A program made the translations under genes and the position numbers. DNA of 64,000 nt from Pipra filicauda. Taxonomy: Eukaryota; Chordata; Aves; Passeriformes; Pipridae. The notes below the pieces were generated by a model. That model saw only the letters and a list, made by a program, of their open reading frames with translations. It did not search any database and was not told where the DNA came from. The stretch covers positions 372,001 to 436,000 of the forward strand of contig NW_024104361.1 of the NCBI RefSeq assembly GCF_003945595.2. Direction: 5' to 3'. Below are positions 1-13,000 of this stretch, in pieces; the first letter of the stretch is position 1, and every line of letters begins with the position of its first letter.

Positions 1-2406
1 TTTATGTACTAGCTGAAAATTGAGGATGTGGGAATGGAAGGATGTCCCATACCTGGAAACTTCCCTGAGGATTTAATTTATTGCCAGGGTTTTAAGATCT
101 GCAACATCAACATGTTCCTGCATCCTTGACTGAACATCCTCTCTGGGAGTGGATGGTAAAGTACTTTATCCAGCATGAAACCAAACAGGGTCACCAGCCA
201 ACCCTGTACTACCTTTTTCTCTGCAAAACAGGAAGGGGAGAGGCTCCCTGCTGCCACTGGAGCCCTCCTTCCCTGCCAGCCTTTTGAGATGGCCATGGAC
301 TTAGGATGCTGCCGCCTTTTCAGCTGGACACATGCCAGGAGGAGCCTTATTTCTGCTGCAGTTTTATCCTTGTCTTGGGATCAGGGGAATTTATCTCTCT
401 GTTTGTTTCATTATCAGTGCTGATTAAAAGGAAAAAAAGGATGTTTATTGTTTTCATTTGTTTGGTTGTTTTTTTTTTCAAATGCCTATCAATTAGAAAG
501 TTCATCTGGAGGATGTTGGAGGATGTTCCCGTGATGTGGCTGAGAGCCTGGGTGGAGAGTGGAGGCATAGGAATGCAACAGGCAGTGGGAAATGCCATGG
601 ATGGATTTCCCTGAGCCTCCTGGGGCCAGCATGGCCAGAGCAACCAGCCCTGGGGCCACTGTGAGAGGACACTGTGATGCCCTGGGGGTTGTACAGGTGC
701 CCTCTCTTCATCTGAACCCAGCAATGCTTATTCAAAAGTGGCCGTGGGTCAGGCTCCAGAGTGAGACTCAGCTCTGACAAGGAGATAAAAGGTTGTGGTA
801 GACACTGTTTCTCCAAGAGTGTGTTTGGTTTTGGGTTTTTTTTCCTCTCTTGCTTCTGTTTTTGTTGTAAAGTGGGTAAAAAAATCACCACGAGACAAAC
901 AAAAACATTAGTCATATCAAAACAGTGTCAGACCCAAGCAGTAGCTGTACCAGGCAGCGTGCCAGGGCAGAGCATCCCCGGCAGCACCCCAATTCCCACA
1001 CTACGGGCTGGAGGAAACAGTGTTTGCTTCTGGAATGGGCTTGGGGACACACTGAGCTGCTGCAGGATGTGATTAAACCAGCATTGGTTTCAGCAAGAGC
1101 AACTTCAAGATGGTTCAGGGATGAAGGAGAAGGCTGCACCCCCCACCCCCCCCATACCTCGGATGTAACTTCCTGAGCACAGGACTGGGGCTTTATTGCC
1201 ACCCACGGCTCAGTCCCTTACCACCTCTGCTGGGGAAACTTTCCCAGTGCCTCCGGCGCTTCCCTCTCCCTTCCCTCTCCCTGTCCCAGCAGCTGCAGCT
1301 GGAAAGGCACTCCAGGATTCTGACTGCCCCCGGGCCCTAACCGCTTTGAAACCCTCTCCAAGTCCCTCTGGTTGCTAACGAATGCATTGTTTGATGACAG
1401 AATAAAGCTTTGTCGGAAACAGGTTTTGCTCTGTGCAGCAGGAATCTCATTTTTCGGGATATGCAGTGCTGCAGGCAAAGGTGAGCTGAGCAGCCATGCT
1501 CTGCCAGAAGCACTGGTGTGGCATGTTGGGGCACTGAGTGGCATCAGGGACCGTTTCCCACCTGGAAAACTTGCCAGAAGGAAAACTAAAGACTTCTAGA
1601 AAGAAGAAATGATGGTTGCAGGTGGTTCCTGCAATTCCCACAGACACCAAGACCTTCCAGTTGTAGCTCACCTGCTTGGGAAGGTTTTCTTCCCTGCAAT
1701 GCTTTTTGGGGTAAACATTTTCCTTTAATTACCAGCATTTTATCCTTTTGTCCCTGCATTTCCAGCTCCCAAGAGCATCTTCTTGGCTAGTCTACGCTCC
1801 ATTGCTGTTCTAGGTATCCCAGATCATCGTGGGACTTCCAAGTCCTCTCCCAGCTCTGTCCTCTCTGCCTCTCCTCACTCAGAAGGCCAAATCTCAAAGC
1901 ACATGGACAAATTACAAACAATTTTCCCCTTTTGTGCACTGTTGCATCAGCCTGGACCTACTTGTGAAACCATAATTTCTGGCAGCCAACAAACCCCTGA
2001 CAGACATCATTTCACCACCCAGGCGTGAGGCCAGCAGGCCCCAAGCGACACGCCGGACTGCCTTTCACAAGACCTAAGTGTCCTCAAGCTCTGAAACAGG
2101 CCAAAACTCTTCTCCCCACGCAGGAATCGGGTCACTGGGTGCTTTGTTTCACTTCAGCATGGTGGGATTTGGATTGTCAGTGTTGGCATAACTTGTGCCA
2201 GTGACGTGGTGGTCACACAGCAGAACCCCCGAGGACACGCAGGGTTGTTGGGACCCCACTTCTGCAGCGGGAAGCGACAAGTTGTGCCACTTGTCCTCTC
2301 TGGCACTGGGAAGGCAAGAGGGCATTGCCATGGCAATGGGATTTTCCGGCTCGGCACAGGGCGTTCCTCAGCACGGCACCATCAGTGATGTTCCCACAGT
2401 GTCGAG

Positions 2407-2475
2407 GTGATGGTGACAAGGAGGAGCTGGTGGTATTGGGGTGATGGGGACAAGGAGGAGCTGGTGTAATTGGGT
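2407..2475. repeat. 34-bp direct repeat, two copies
   Basis: Two copies starting at 2407 and 2441 share GTGATGGNGACAAGGAGGAG and continue GCTGGTG with one or two differences. A small minisatellite in the intron. Confidence 0.7.
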
Positions 2476-3107
2476 GCTGCAGTGACCAGAAGCTGCCTTC
2501 CCTCACCCTGGGGGGAAGAGACTTACCTAGATTTAACCCTCAGTGGCAACACAGCTTATGGAAAAGATGGTGATGTAGAAGCAGGAGTGTGAACTACCCA
2601 GGAGGGAGGAGCTGAGAGTGCAAAGCCTGAAGTGAGAATCACAGCCACAGTTTGCACTGCTGGCTGTAACCTGTTTCCTGAAAGTGTATTGCAGTCAGAG
2701 CTCTGTTGGGAGAGCAGAGAGATGGTGAGAGATAGCAGGTGGAGGGGTGGGGGGGAAAGGATGGCAGTGTCATGCAGGGTGTCAGCCTATCTCACCATTT
2801 GGGCTTCTTTGTGCTCACTCACCTCCCTGCAGAGACTTGGGGTTAGAAGGGCTGGAAAATGCTCCCGACAGTATTTGCTCTTTTGACTCTGTCACGCCAG
2901 AATCCTCCTTAGAGGCACAAATAATGAACAGAGGAAGACAGTCACCTCCCCAGACCACAGGATGATGGATGGGGTCTTGTATCAGCCCCAAACATGTGCT
3001 CAGACCCTGCTCACCGTGGGCAGGACACTCTGGATGGCAGCAACATGACTAATGAGCTCCTCAAATCTCACAAGGTGTGGACTACAATGGCTAAAGTGGT
3101 AATTAAT

Positions 3108-3400
3108 CACAGAATTCTATAATGGTTTGAATGAAAGGGACCTTAAAGTTCACCCAGTTCCACCCCCTGCCACAGACAGGGACACCTTCCACTAGCCCAG
3201 GTTGCTCCAAGCCCTTGAACACTTCCAGGGATGGGGCAGCCACAGCTTCTCTGGGCAACCTGTGCCAGGGCCTCCCCACCCTCACAGGAAAGAAATTTCT
3301 TACTGATATGTCATCTAACCCTGCCCTCTGTCCGTTTGAAGCCAATGCCCCTTGTCCTGTCACTCCAGGCCCTTGTCAAATTTACCAGAGTTCTTCTCAC
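3108..3400 (-). mobile_element. CR1 LINE 3' fragment
   Basis: Begins CACAGAATTCTATAATGG and continues through the CR1 hallmarks GGGACACCTTCCACTAG, CTTGAACACTTCCAGGG and CTCTGGGCAACC. Element sense is the minus strand; 5'-truncated, noncoding. Confidence 0.9.
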
Positions 3401-3842
3401 TCACAAGGACCTCAGCAGGCACACGTCAGCCCACAGTGAATTGAACCACGGTCCAGCTGCTGCTCCAGCCACTTCCAGTGCTGAGATGGGTGGACAACAT
3501 CTGGAGACCTTCCAGACTCAGCCCACAGAGAGCCTGTGAGCAGGACAACTCCTGCAGCTGCCAGCACGCTTTCCCATCAGGGTGCTCGTGACATTTTTGG
3601 CGTTTAGAGATGGGAGACAGAGCTCAATGAACGACTACATGAGAGAATCCTGCAGGGCCAGGCACCAAATGATGCCCTGAGCCAAATCTGTGCACAGGAG
3701 ATTTGGACCCCGAGTCGCACCCCAGAACATCATAGCCTGTGCCTTTTCCACTCTTCCACGCTCGGTGTTTCAGTACTGAGCTTGCTCCCACAGTGCTGCC
3801 CAGCCCCATCTTCCCCCCGGAAGGCCCATTCTGGTGGCTCAC

Positions 3843-4070
3843 CGACAGGGAGGGGTTGCCCTCGTCCTCGACAGTGACCACGAGGCTGTAGAAGCTCTGC
3901 CGCTCGCGGTCGGGCGGGGAGGGGCGGGTGGCGATCTCGCCGGTGACGCGGTCCATGCGGAACGTCAGGTCCTCATTCCCATGGGTGATGTAGTAGGACA
4001 GGACACTGTTGAGGCCGATGTCCCGGTCGGTGGCACGTACCTGGGCCACCGCTGTGCCACCGCCGACGTT
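3843..4070 (-). CDS. CDH23: CDH23 exon, EC15 body; last exon in window
   Basis: 228 nt, 76 codons, phase 0 at both ends: [76 protein letters not shown]. Near-identical to human EC15, including the PPDRE motif. Acceptor TGCAG, donor GTGAGC. The next exon (human ATTHVYVTIVDENDN region) is not in 1-3842. Confidence 0.97.
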
Positions 4071-7000
4071 CTGCAGGGCGAGACGCCGGGGTGAGCCGCA
4101 GAGATATGCAACATTAGCCTCATCACATATACAACAGCTGATTAATAACACAATTCCAATATACAGAGAGGGGTTTTCCAGGCACTGAGGTGCTTGAGGC
4201 CCAGACTTGCTGCCCCAACACCCAGCAGCTCAGCAGAAAGTTGCACATTAGGTCTTATCTAGTCTGGCACAGCCTGGAAGGGCATAAAACCCACGGTGTG
4301 TGCAGAGGTGAAGGCTGTGTAATGGACTCGGAGCTCGGCTAATTATTTTTGGATAGTCCCATTATGGAGGAAATCAAAACAGAAATTCTGTTCTTCAACC
4401 AGCTCTGAACACGTATTAAATAGATAAGAAAACCCTAACAGGGCAATAACCTTAATGTGAAGCTATAAATCATGAGCAGCAGTTCCTCACAGCTAAGTGG
4501 CACTGGCTATTACTCACATTTCATTTTTCATCACCAAATTGAGAATCCCCCCCTCCAGTCCAGGAATTAAACTGTCAGGAAATAAGTTGTCTTTCCTCAT
4601 GCCTGATTGTGTTTTATTGCTTCATTATCTAGCCCTTGCCAAGCTGCTTCCTGAAAGCCATTCCTATTCTGCACTGTGCTGCCTTTTGTGTCACTTCAGC
4701 GGCATTTCCATGGGTGTGTAGCAACTTCTTCTTCCGGCTGGTCCCTCCAGCCTCACAGGCTTAAGTTGCCTGCAGAGCTTTTTCCTAGCCCAGAACTAGG
4801 AGTCCATCACCAGTGAGGGCTTTCAAGGGGTCACCAACCCTTAGATCACCCAAGGTGAGGACAGCAACAGGTCACCAATCCTTAAATGACCCAAGGTGAG
4901 GTTTGCAAGGGCTCACCTACCCTGAAATCACCCAAGGTGGTGAGATGCATTTCCCCTTGGGAGGGTGGAAGAAGAGAGGAGCAGGGCTGGGTGCTCACCT
5001 CGCTCACGCTCACGTTGTAGCCGAAGGGGCTGTCAATGACAGGGGGGTTGTCGTTGATATCAAGGATGTTCACTCGCAGGGTGTGCTCCTTCCTCCGGGG
5101 AGGCACACCGCCATCCGATGCTTGGATCTGCAGGTGGGGGTGGATTTTCAAAAAAAATGCTATTTTGAAGCTCACAGCTCCAAGAAAACAGCCTCGCTGC
5201 TCAAACCAGAAGAAGCCTAGGGAGGTTTGGTACTCACCCGTAAGGTGTAGTGATCCAGCAGCTCCCGGTCCAGTGGCCGTGCCACAAACACCTCACCATA
5301 GGTGTTGTTGGTGGTACGGATCTCAAAAGCCCGGCCAATGTTCCCTGATGTCAGCGAGAAAGTCACCTGGAAACATCACAGGGAAAGAAAGACAGGGCAA
5401 GCAAAGTGATGCTGTGAGGAGGAGAGAAAAGGGACCCTACAAAAACAAACCCAGCATCAACTCAAGAAGTCTTTGAGCTTTTTTAGAGGGTCCAATGAAC
5501 TGGGATCCACAGGTGTGCTGGCTTACTGCAGCCAACCCATAGCACCCGTCTGACCCCGCAGCTCCTACGCTGTCAGCAATTTTTGTCATTGGGGGTGACG
5601 GGGCCTCATTAATGCCTGTCTGTGTGGTAATGAAAATAACAAATGTCAGCGAGCTTCCTGTTCAGCCTGCCAAGGACTTCACTGCTGGCTCCCATGGCTG
5701 GAGAGACCACAGCTGGTTTTCAGATTGCTGGGCTCCTTTCAACACGTGTCCTGCAGAGCTCTTTGCCCCAGAGCCCAGGGACAATGTTTTTCCTTTTGCG
5801 CTGCAGGTCCTGACTGGGGAAACTGCACAAACCCCACAAAAACTGCTGGCATCAATGATCAGAGTTTGCTGTCACAGGGATGCAGAGGGGAAGGGGTGGG
5901 AAGATGCTGGTGGAGGTATTTCTGTGTCAGTGAAACAGTACCACAGCCTCATAGGCAGCTTCACGACTGCTGTGCCAGCCTCACTGTAGAATATCCTGAG
6001 TTGGAAGGGATCCACAAGGATCATCGAGTCCAGCTCCTGGCCGTGCACAGGAAAACGCCAGGAATCACACCATGTGCCCAAGAGCTTTGTCCAAACGTGT
6101 CCCTACCTGCCCGTTCCTGCCTGCATCTGGATCTCGGGCCAGGACCACGGCCACCCTCCTGCCGACGGCGCTGTCCTCGGCCACGCTGACGGACGAGTCC
6201 GAGGTGATGTCAAACTGGGGGCTGTTGTCATTCTCATCCAGGACTGTGATAGTCACCTGTGGGCATGCACAGGGCTCAGGTGGGGCACAGACAGGAGCTG
6301 GCCCCCTGCTCACCTGTCACCCTGACACCTTGGCACATCCTCAACCCACCACGGAATGACACAGCTATTTGAGCCCAGGGGCTGAAGTTACATCCCTGCC
6401 TGCAGAGGAGGAGGAGGAGGGATGCTTGGAGGCTGGAGAAACAGCAAAAGGCTGCTGCAGCTCTCAAGTGGTAGTTTGTTCTGTGGAGCATCCTTTGCTT
6501 TTTATCCTCCAAATAGCTGGGCACAGAGAAGCTCAGGCTGCTGCAGGGTGACCCTTTCCTGCTAAGCTTTTCACAAGCAGTGATTTCATCCGTGCTCACA
6601 GCATCAGGGTCAGGCAGGGTTGGCTTTGAAGTTCAACAGGCACAAGGAAGGCAGAGCTGAGCACGTTTAAATCAACCAGGGCAAGCTGGGTGTAGAGGAG
6701 ACCTGAGTTCCCTCCTGGGAAAAGACACCTGAGCACAAGATGCTTGGAGGGGACCTGGCTACCTCGGCCACAATTAGCCAGAGGAAATGCTCTCATCGAG
6801 TTTGTAATCAAAGTGCTGCAAGGGGACACAGAAATGAGAGAGGAAGAGCCTTTCTGTTCCTGGGGATTTATTTATGGGTGCCCCAAGCTCCCAGGTGCAG
6901 CCAGGCTGAATAGGACAACATCCCGGGAGGAAGCCGGGAGTGAGTTGTGCGCCTTGGGGTGATTCAGTTATTGTTGCTGCCGAATTAAAAACAGAGAGCC

Positions 7001-10000
7001 AGGAGCAGGGAGAGCTCATTCGGCCACCAGGACGGATCCGGCAGCTGCTGTCCCAAGTGGAGGATCAGGGCACTGCGATTCCGCTCGCAGCAGCAGGATG
7101 GCTCACAGGAGCTGCACCACGTCCTGGGGGATGTCAGGGAGGCTGGTGCTGGTGGAACGGGGATGGATACGTCCACCCTGATCCCTCCCCGCAGCTCAGT
7201 GTGGAGTTTGGAATGGATTCTGGTCCCCAGGGTGATGACAGCACGACGGACATGCTTACCTTCTGTTGGAGGAGAGCAGAGGGGGAAACAGAGAACACAA
7301 AGAATGAGGAGTTAGTGGGGGATGAGGAGGTGTGGGTTAACCCTGCATCCCACCACAGCAGTGTCAGGAGCCACAGGTACCCCTCCGCAGTGATTCAGGG
7401 GCTCCTCTGCTGGTGCATCTTTTTGTTTTTTTTCTAGATAAGGTTGGCAGATTTGTCCCTCGCCCTGGGAGAGATCCAGACAAGGGCAGGGCAGTGTGTG
7501 GAGAGCACAGCTGCTGGGACCTGTGGGCTGGCCCTGCACCGGATGTGCCTCCTGCCCTGACAGAGAAATGCAAATCACCCCCTGCTCAGCTGCCAAATAT
7601 AACCCTGTTAAACACAAACCACGAAGTGTTTCAAGGCCCCTAAATTTACCTCCCTTGAAACTGTTTTAGCTGGTTTCCCCCCAGATCAAGGTTTCCAGGC
7701 CCTGAAAACTGGAGTGGGGAGGACATGCTGTCCCATGCTAGAGGAAGAGGAAGGTGATCTGAGCTTGACAGAGGATGGTGGGGAGGTGAGGAGATGCTAC
7801 TCACCACCGTGGAGTCAATCTTTGGTCCTCCATCATCAGCCACCACTGTCAAGGTGTAGAAATCCCCTTTCTCTCGATCCACCTGGCCTTTGACCGTGAT
7901 CACACCCTGCCAAGGATGAAAAACAGTTGTGTTGGCCACCAACATCAACATTCATGGTGCACAGCCAAGCCAGGAGGGACCACGCTGTGGCTACTTACAG
8001 TGATCCCATTGATTTTGAAGAGGGAGAGCGCTTGGGTGTTGGTGTTGGGGTCAAACTTGTAGGTGATCTGGTTGAGGTTGTCGATGGAGCGAGCCTGGAC
8101 CCGGAGCACCTCGGAGCCCAGGGGGATGTTCTCCATGATCACAGCCTCGTAGCTGCTGTTGGAGAACTGCACGGCCTCATCCAGCTCGTTCTGCAGGCTG
8201 ACGTACACGCTGCAGAAGGCCTGGTTGTTGGGGGGCGCTTGGTCCGTGGCAGAGACATTCATCAGGTAGCTGGTTTTGGTCTCGTAGTCCAGGTACTCTA
8301 TCGTCGTGATGAGGCCCGTGCTCTCATCAATCTCAAACTTCCCTTCTGCGCCCGACACGATTTTGTAGTTCACCAGACCACCGTTCCCTGGGGAGGGAGC
8401 AGGAACCATGGAGCTGGCTGGACCAAGCACCCTGAAGAGGCGAGCGCCACCGGTGCCAATCCTCACCACGGAGCAGAGCCCATCCCATGTGTGGATCTCA
8501 TGCCAGCCATGCCGGGATCCATGCAGTGGCTGATTTCACCGCTCCCCCCCACACTGGGTGTGTCTCACCCCCACCTGCCTACCTGTGTCCCGGTCGGTGG
8601 CCCGGACCACCGCCACGGAGGTGCCAATCCCGGCCGTCTCCCGCAGCCCCAGGCGGTTGTACTGGCGCTGGGTGAACACCGGCACCTCGTCATTGACGTC
8701 CTCCACGTACACGATCACCTGTGGAACCCCCCGGAGAGCCCACGGGTGAGCAGGGCAAGCTTGTGAGCCCTCACCCAGCTTACACCGGTGAGGGGAAAAT
8801 ACGTCCTTCGTGGTGTTTGTGGAGAAACATTTCAGGGTGTTCAAGGCCGGGCTGGATGGGGCATGGAGGAACCTGGTCTAGCGGAAGATGTCCCTGACCA
8901 TGGGGAGGGGAGGGTTGGAATGAGAAGAGCTTTAAGGTCCCTTCCAACCCTAACCATTCTAGGATTCTATGATAATCTCTTCTATAAACACCACGTGATG
9001 GAGAGTGAACACAAACGGTTTAACATCACAAATTTAAACAAGCCCTGTGGTTGGAGTGACTCAGTCCTTCCCTGGTGGGAGGGAGGTACACTGGGTACAT
9101 CAATTCCTCTGTCCTTTGGGATCCCCTGCTCATAACCTTGGAGACCCCACAACACAGAAATGCTGGTGACTCGGTGGGAAATTTTGCTCAAAGTTCAGCA
9201 GGTCGAGATGCTGTTTCCCCAGGGAACCTGTTTTCTCCTCCTGGTTTTCTGCCTGCTGCTGGTGCTGTTGGCATGTCACACTCGGCCAGAGCCCATCCCA
9301 CCACTGAGTCTAAAAATAGATGCAACTGGAGGACTGGGTCGGTGGGAACCATGGGAAGCTGGTGTGTCACAGCTGAAGATTATCACCACTGGGTCCTGGA
9401 TTATTTAAATAGATGCCTGGCCAGGAGACACAGTTTTCAACAGGCTAAGGCCCAGCTTTTCCTCCCGGCAGCAGACCTGCATCTCACCGGGCAAGCAGGT
9501 GAGACAGAGACTCCCTCTGACAGTGATTGCAGCCCACTTAGCAGCCTCATTGTGCCAAAATGTCACAGGAAAAAAGAAAAAAAACCCCAAAAACCCCTTA
9601 ACAAGATCTTCTCCACCCACGGGCAGCCCTCGGAGACTTTCCGTCAGCATTTCCATGTCAGCTCTCTCTAATTTCCTGCACAACTGCCAGGGCTGGAAAG
9701 CATCCTAAATATTTTGCACAGACTCCCCTGCTGTCCAGCCCTTGGAGGCTGTGAGGTGCTTACCCGCACGGAGCTCCTCATGGGTCCCTGCTCCGTGTTG
9801 TAGGCCTCCACCTCCAGGACGTGAGAGGAGTTCTGCTCCCGGTCCAGGTGCCGCACACCGCGCATCACCAGCCCGGTGCTGGGGTTGATGCGGAAGTGGT
9901 TGTGCTCGTTTCCTGGCAGGGGGAGAAAAAACGAGAGGGATGTTGCCCACTGCCCTTACATCCATCCTGGTGACACACTGAGCCCTCCCCAAGGGGCTAT

Positions 10001-13000
10001 TCTAGAAGAAGATTACTGAGCACAACCCCAGACCCACCACTTCCTGCTACATCAGGCTCAGCTACATCAGGGTTTGGCCCTGGGACAAGCCAGGAGGAGC
10101 TACAGAATCTCATCAAATAAGAACAACATGGATCTGTTGGGGTGAGTCCAGAGGAGGCCATGAAGACGCTCCAGGGTCTGGAGTACCTCTGCTAAGGAGC
10201 CAGGCTGAGAGAGCTGGGGGTGTTCAGCCTGGAGAAGAGAAGGCTCTGGGAAGACATTAGAGCCCCTTCCAGTGCCTAGAGGGGCTCCAAGAGAGCTGGA
10301 GAGGGACTTTGATGAAGGGTCTGAAGGGACAGGACAAGAGGGAATGGCTTCCCACTGCCAGAGGGCAGAGTTAGATGGGATATTGGGAAGAAATTCTTCC
10401 CTGTGAGGGTGGGGAGGCCCTGGCACAGGTTGCCCAGAGAAGCTGTGGCTGCCCCATCCCAGGCCAGGTTGGATGGGGCTTGGAGCAACCTGGGCTAGTG
10501 GAAGGTGTCCCTGCTTATGTCAGGGAATTGGAATGAGGTGGTCCTTAAGGTTCCTTCCTACCCAAACCATTCTGCAATTCTAGGATTCTATCTATTGTCC
10601 ATCCTCGACAAATCATCCCCCAGCAATTAACACTAGTGCTGGAATTACGCTTAGGGGTGGGGGAAATGTTTCTGTGGGCTGCAACGTGCAAAAGGACGGA
10701 GAGTACAACCTCCTGAGGCTGCACATGTGGTTGCCAGAGCCTGGTACAAACCCACCGATGCACAAGGGGGCACTTGGACTTACCCTTGACAATCCGGTAC
10801 CAAACTCTCCCATTAATGCCTTCATCCGCGTCTGTGGCCTTCACCTTCATGAGACAAGAAAAGCAGCGAAGGTGAAGGGCAGAGAAACTCAGACTGTGAC
10901 AGGTCCCCCCACCCTGCCGAGGCTGGACATCCTGCTCCTTCACCTGAGCCAGGGAGCTTATCAGCTGCAAAGTAAAGTAAGTTATCCTCCCCTCATCATC
11001 AGACAGCAGGGATAGTGGGCTTGGGTTTGCTGCTGGATGGATTGAAGTGGGAGCTGAGCTTGAGGACTGTGCCATGAAGCCCAGGGGTCTGTGCACTGGT
11101 GGAGGTGCCTCCATGGATCCTGCCCTGCACACCAATGCTTGTCCCAGTGGCAATGCCATTGGGATGGGGTATTGCTGGGATGATTTGAGCTGGGCAGGGA
11201 GAGCTGCTCCCACATCAGGTGGGCACATAGCCCACAGCATCCCAGCGAGTCACCCAAGCAGCAGCATATGTAAAACCTGCCAAGAGAAACATGAATGCAA
11301 CCAGCCTAGAGCATGCTGGTGCTCAGGCTGAGCCCTCATGAGCCCCTGGGCAGTGGTGGGAGCACCCCTTAGCTGTGATGCACTGCACAGTCCCGGCATG
11401 CACTGAATAACCATTTGTCTGTCCTGGGAAACCCAAGGCATGGGTCCCCTCCGGTGTCACTGAACAAGACTGCAGTGCTTTCCCTAAAAACCCAGCCAGC
11501 AGCCACCTCCGGCAGCTGGGAAGCGGGACCTGGTGGGGAACAGCAGGACGGGGCTCACGACCCAGCTGGCACTGAGCTGCTGCATCTTCTCTCTGCAAAC
11601 CCAACTTCCCACAGAGCATCCAAAGCTCGACCGCAGCGTGGCTGCATGGAAATCACCACAGTGAGGACACAGGGAATGCCTTGGCCTTTATCCTCCTCCT
11701 ATTTCCCTCTGCAAGGCATCTTCTGCCACATCTTTTCCCTATAATGTTACCCAGCAGTTTTGTTTTCCCAGGCAGGTGGGGGTTTGCACCCAGACTGGCG
11801 CTGGAGAGAGGAAGTGTGGCTGCAAAGGATGTATGTGCAGTGGGAATGGTGAGGGCTTCCACCACCAGCCCCACAACACTTGCAGGAGTCAAGAGATGCT
11901 CTTCTGAAATGTGTCTGTGAGATGCTTTGAACTGCTCTTGCTCCCTTCCACCAAAACACCCTGAGTCAGCAGAAGTCTTGGAAAATACTGACCTCTGCAT
12001 TTGTAAACTCTCTGGATTTCTCATCCCTGCACCACACATGCTGTTTTCCTCTGTCCCAGACCAGATCAGATCTTGCTTGTGGCTTATTCCACATTCTAAC
12101 ATGGACCCAGACACCTTCCTTTCACAGTGGGGAGTTCCCCCTCCCAAACCAGCTCTTCCACCCTGAGGTTGTCTCTGGGCAGGAACTGGGCTGTCTCCTC
12201 TCTCATGGGATGGATGGGCCCCACAGCAGCAGGCAAGTGATGCCCAGGCAGACCGGCTGCCTTGGCATGGCACTGGCTCCCTCCTGGGAAAAGCTATCAT
12301 GCAGCCAGAGGAGGAAAAACAAAGAGACGGGAGGCAAAGCTTTGCAGCTTTTTGTGCCATTCCCTGAGCTGCTGCGCTCAGGAAAATGCATTTCAGGATG
12401 AGCCAACTGCACCCTGCAAACACCCCTTGAGCCATCCTCTTCCCAGCTCACCCCAAGTGTTTCCTGCATGAAACTTCAGCAAATAAATGGGGAGTTTGGG
12501 TTTTGTTAAAACCCAGTAGTTTGCATTAAAGCAACTCGTGCTCCTGCCAGCCTGCAACCTGGAAAAAGCTTGGCTGCTGCCACTTTGACCCACTGAGGTC
12601 CCAGCGGAGAAGTGGTGATTTGACACTGTCCCAAACTTGGGAAAACAATGGCACTGGAGTGCAAGCAGTGGGAGAAAAGCTCCTTCTGCTGCAGTTGGAA
12701 GGCACCTTGTGCAGCTGAGTACCAGTGTCTCAGCCTGCTTTATCCCTCTGCTGTCCTTTTCACAGCCCCCTTTCAAACACCCCCAGTTACTGGAAAGGTG
12801 TCAGAAAAGGAGCGGGGGGCAATAAAAGAATGGGAAAAGAATAGAGCTGGTAGGAAAACGGGGAGCAGGCACATGGCGGGCAGCCCAACACCTCCTCCCC
12901 AGCACAGGGGGCTCGGCCCAGAACGTACCATTTAGCCTTTCCACAGGGACAAAGCCTGGGAAACACATCCCCAGGGGGCTCGACCTCTCACTCCAGGGGG

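Larger units (their letters stand above)
1..3842 (-). other. CDH23 intron after EC15 exon (partial)
   Basis: No DxNDN-type coding on the minus strand and no convincing gene on the plus strand. It holds T-rich runs near 470 and 840, a C-run near 1139-1150, a 34-bp direct repeat at 2407-2475 and one CR1 fragment at 3108-3400. Confidence 0.7.

Noticed and set aside
1..3842. Nested VSIR gene (also inside CDH23 in human)
   Set aside because: No immunoglobulin-like coding sequence was seen; if conserved it lies beyond the left edge.
7927..8766. 279-codon plus-strand ORF
   Set aside because: It is the antisense shadow of the CDH23 exons at 7999-8387 and 8583-8718; the minus strand translates to conserved cadherin sequence.
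11653..12435. 260-codon minus-strand ORF in the EC10-EC11 intron
   Set aside because: No recognisable domain, low-complexity composition and no splice or homology support.
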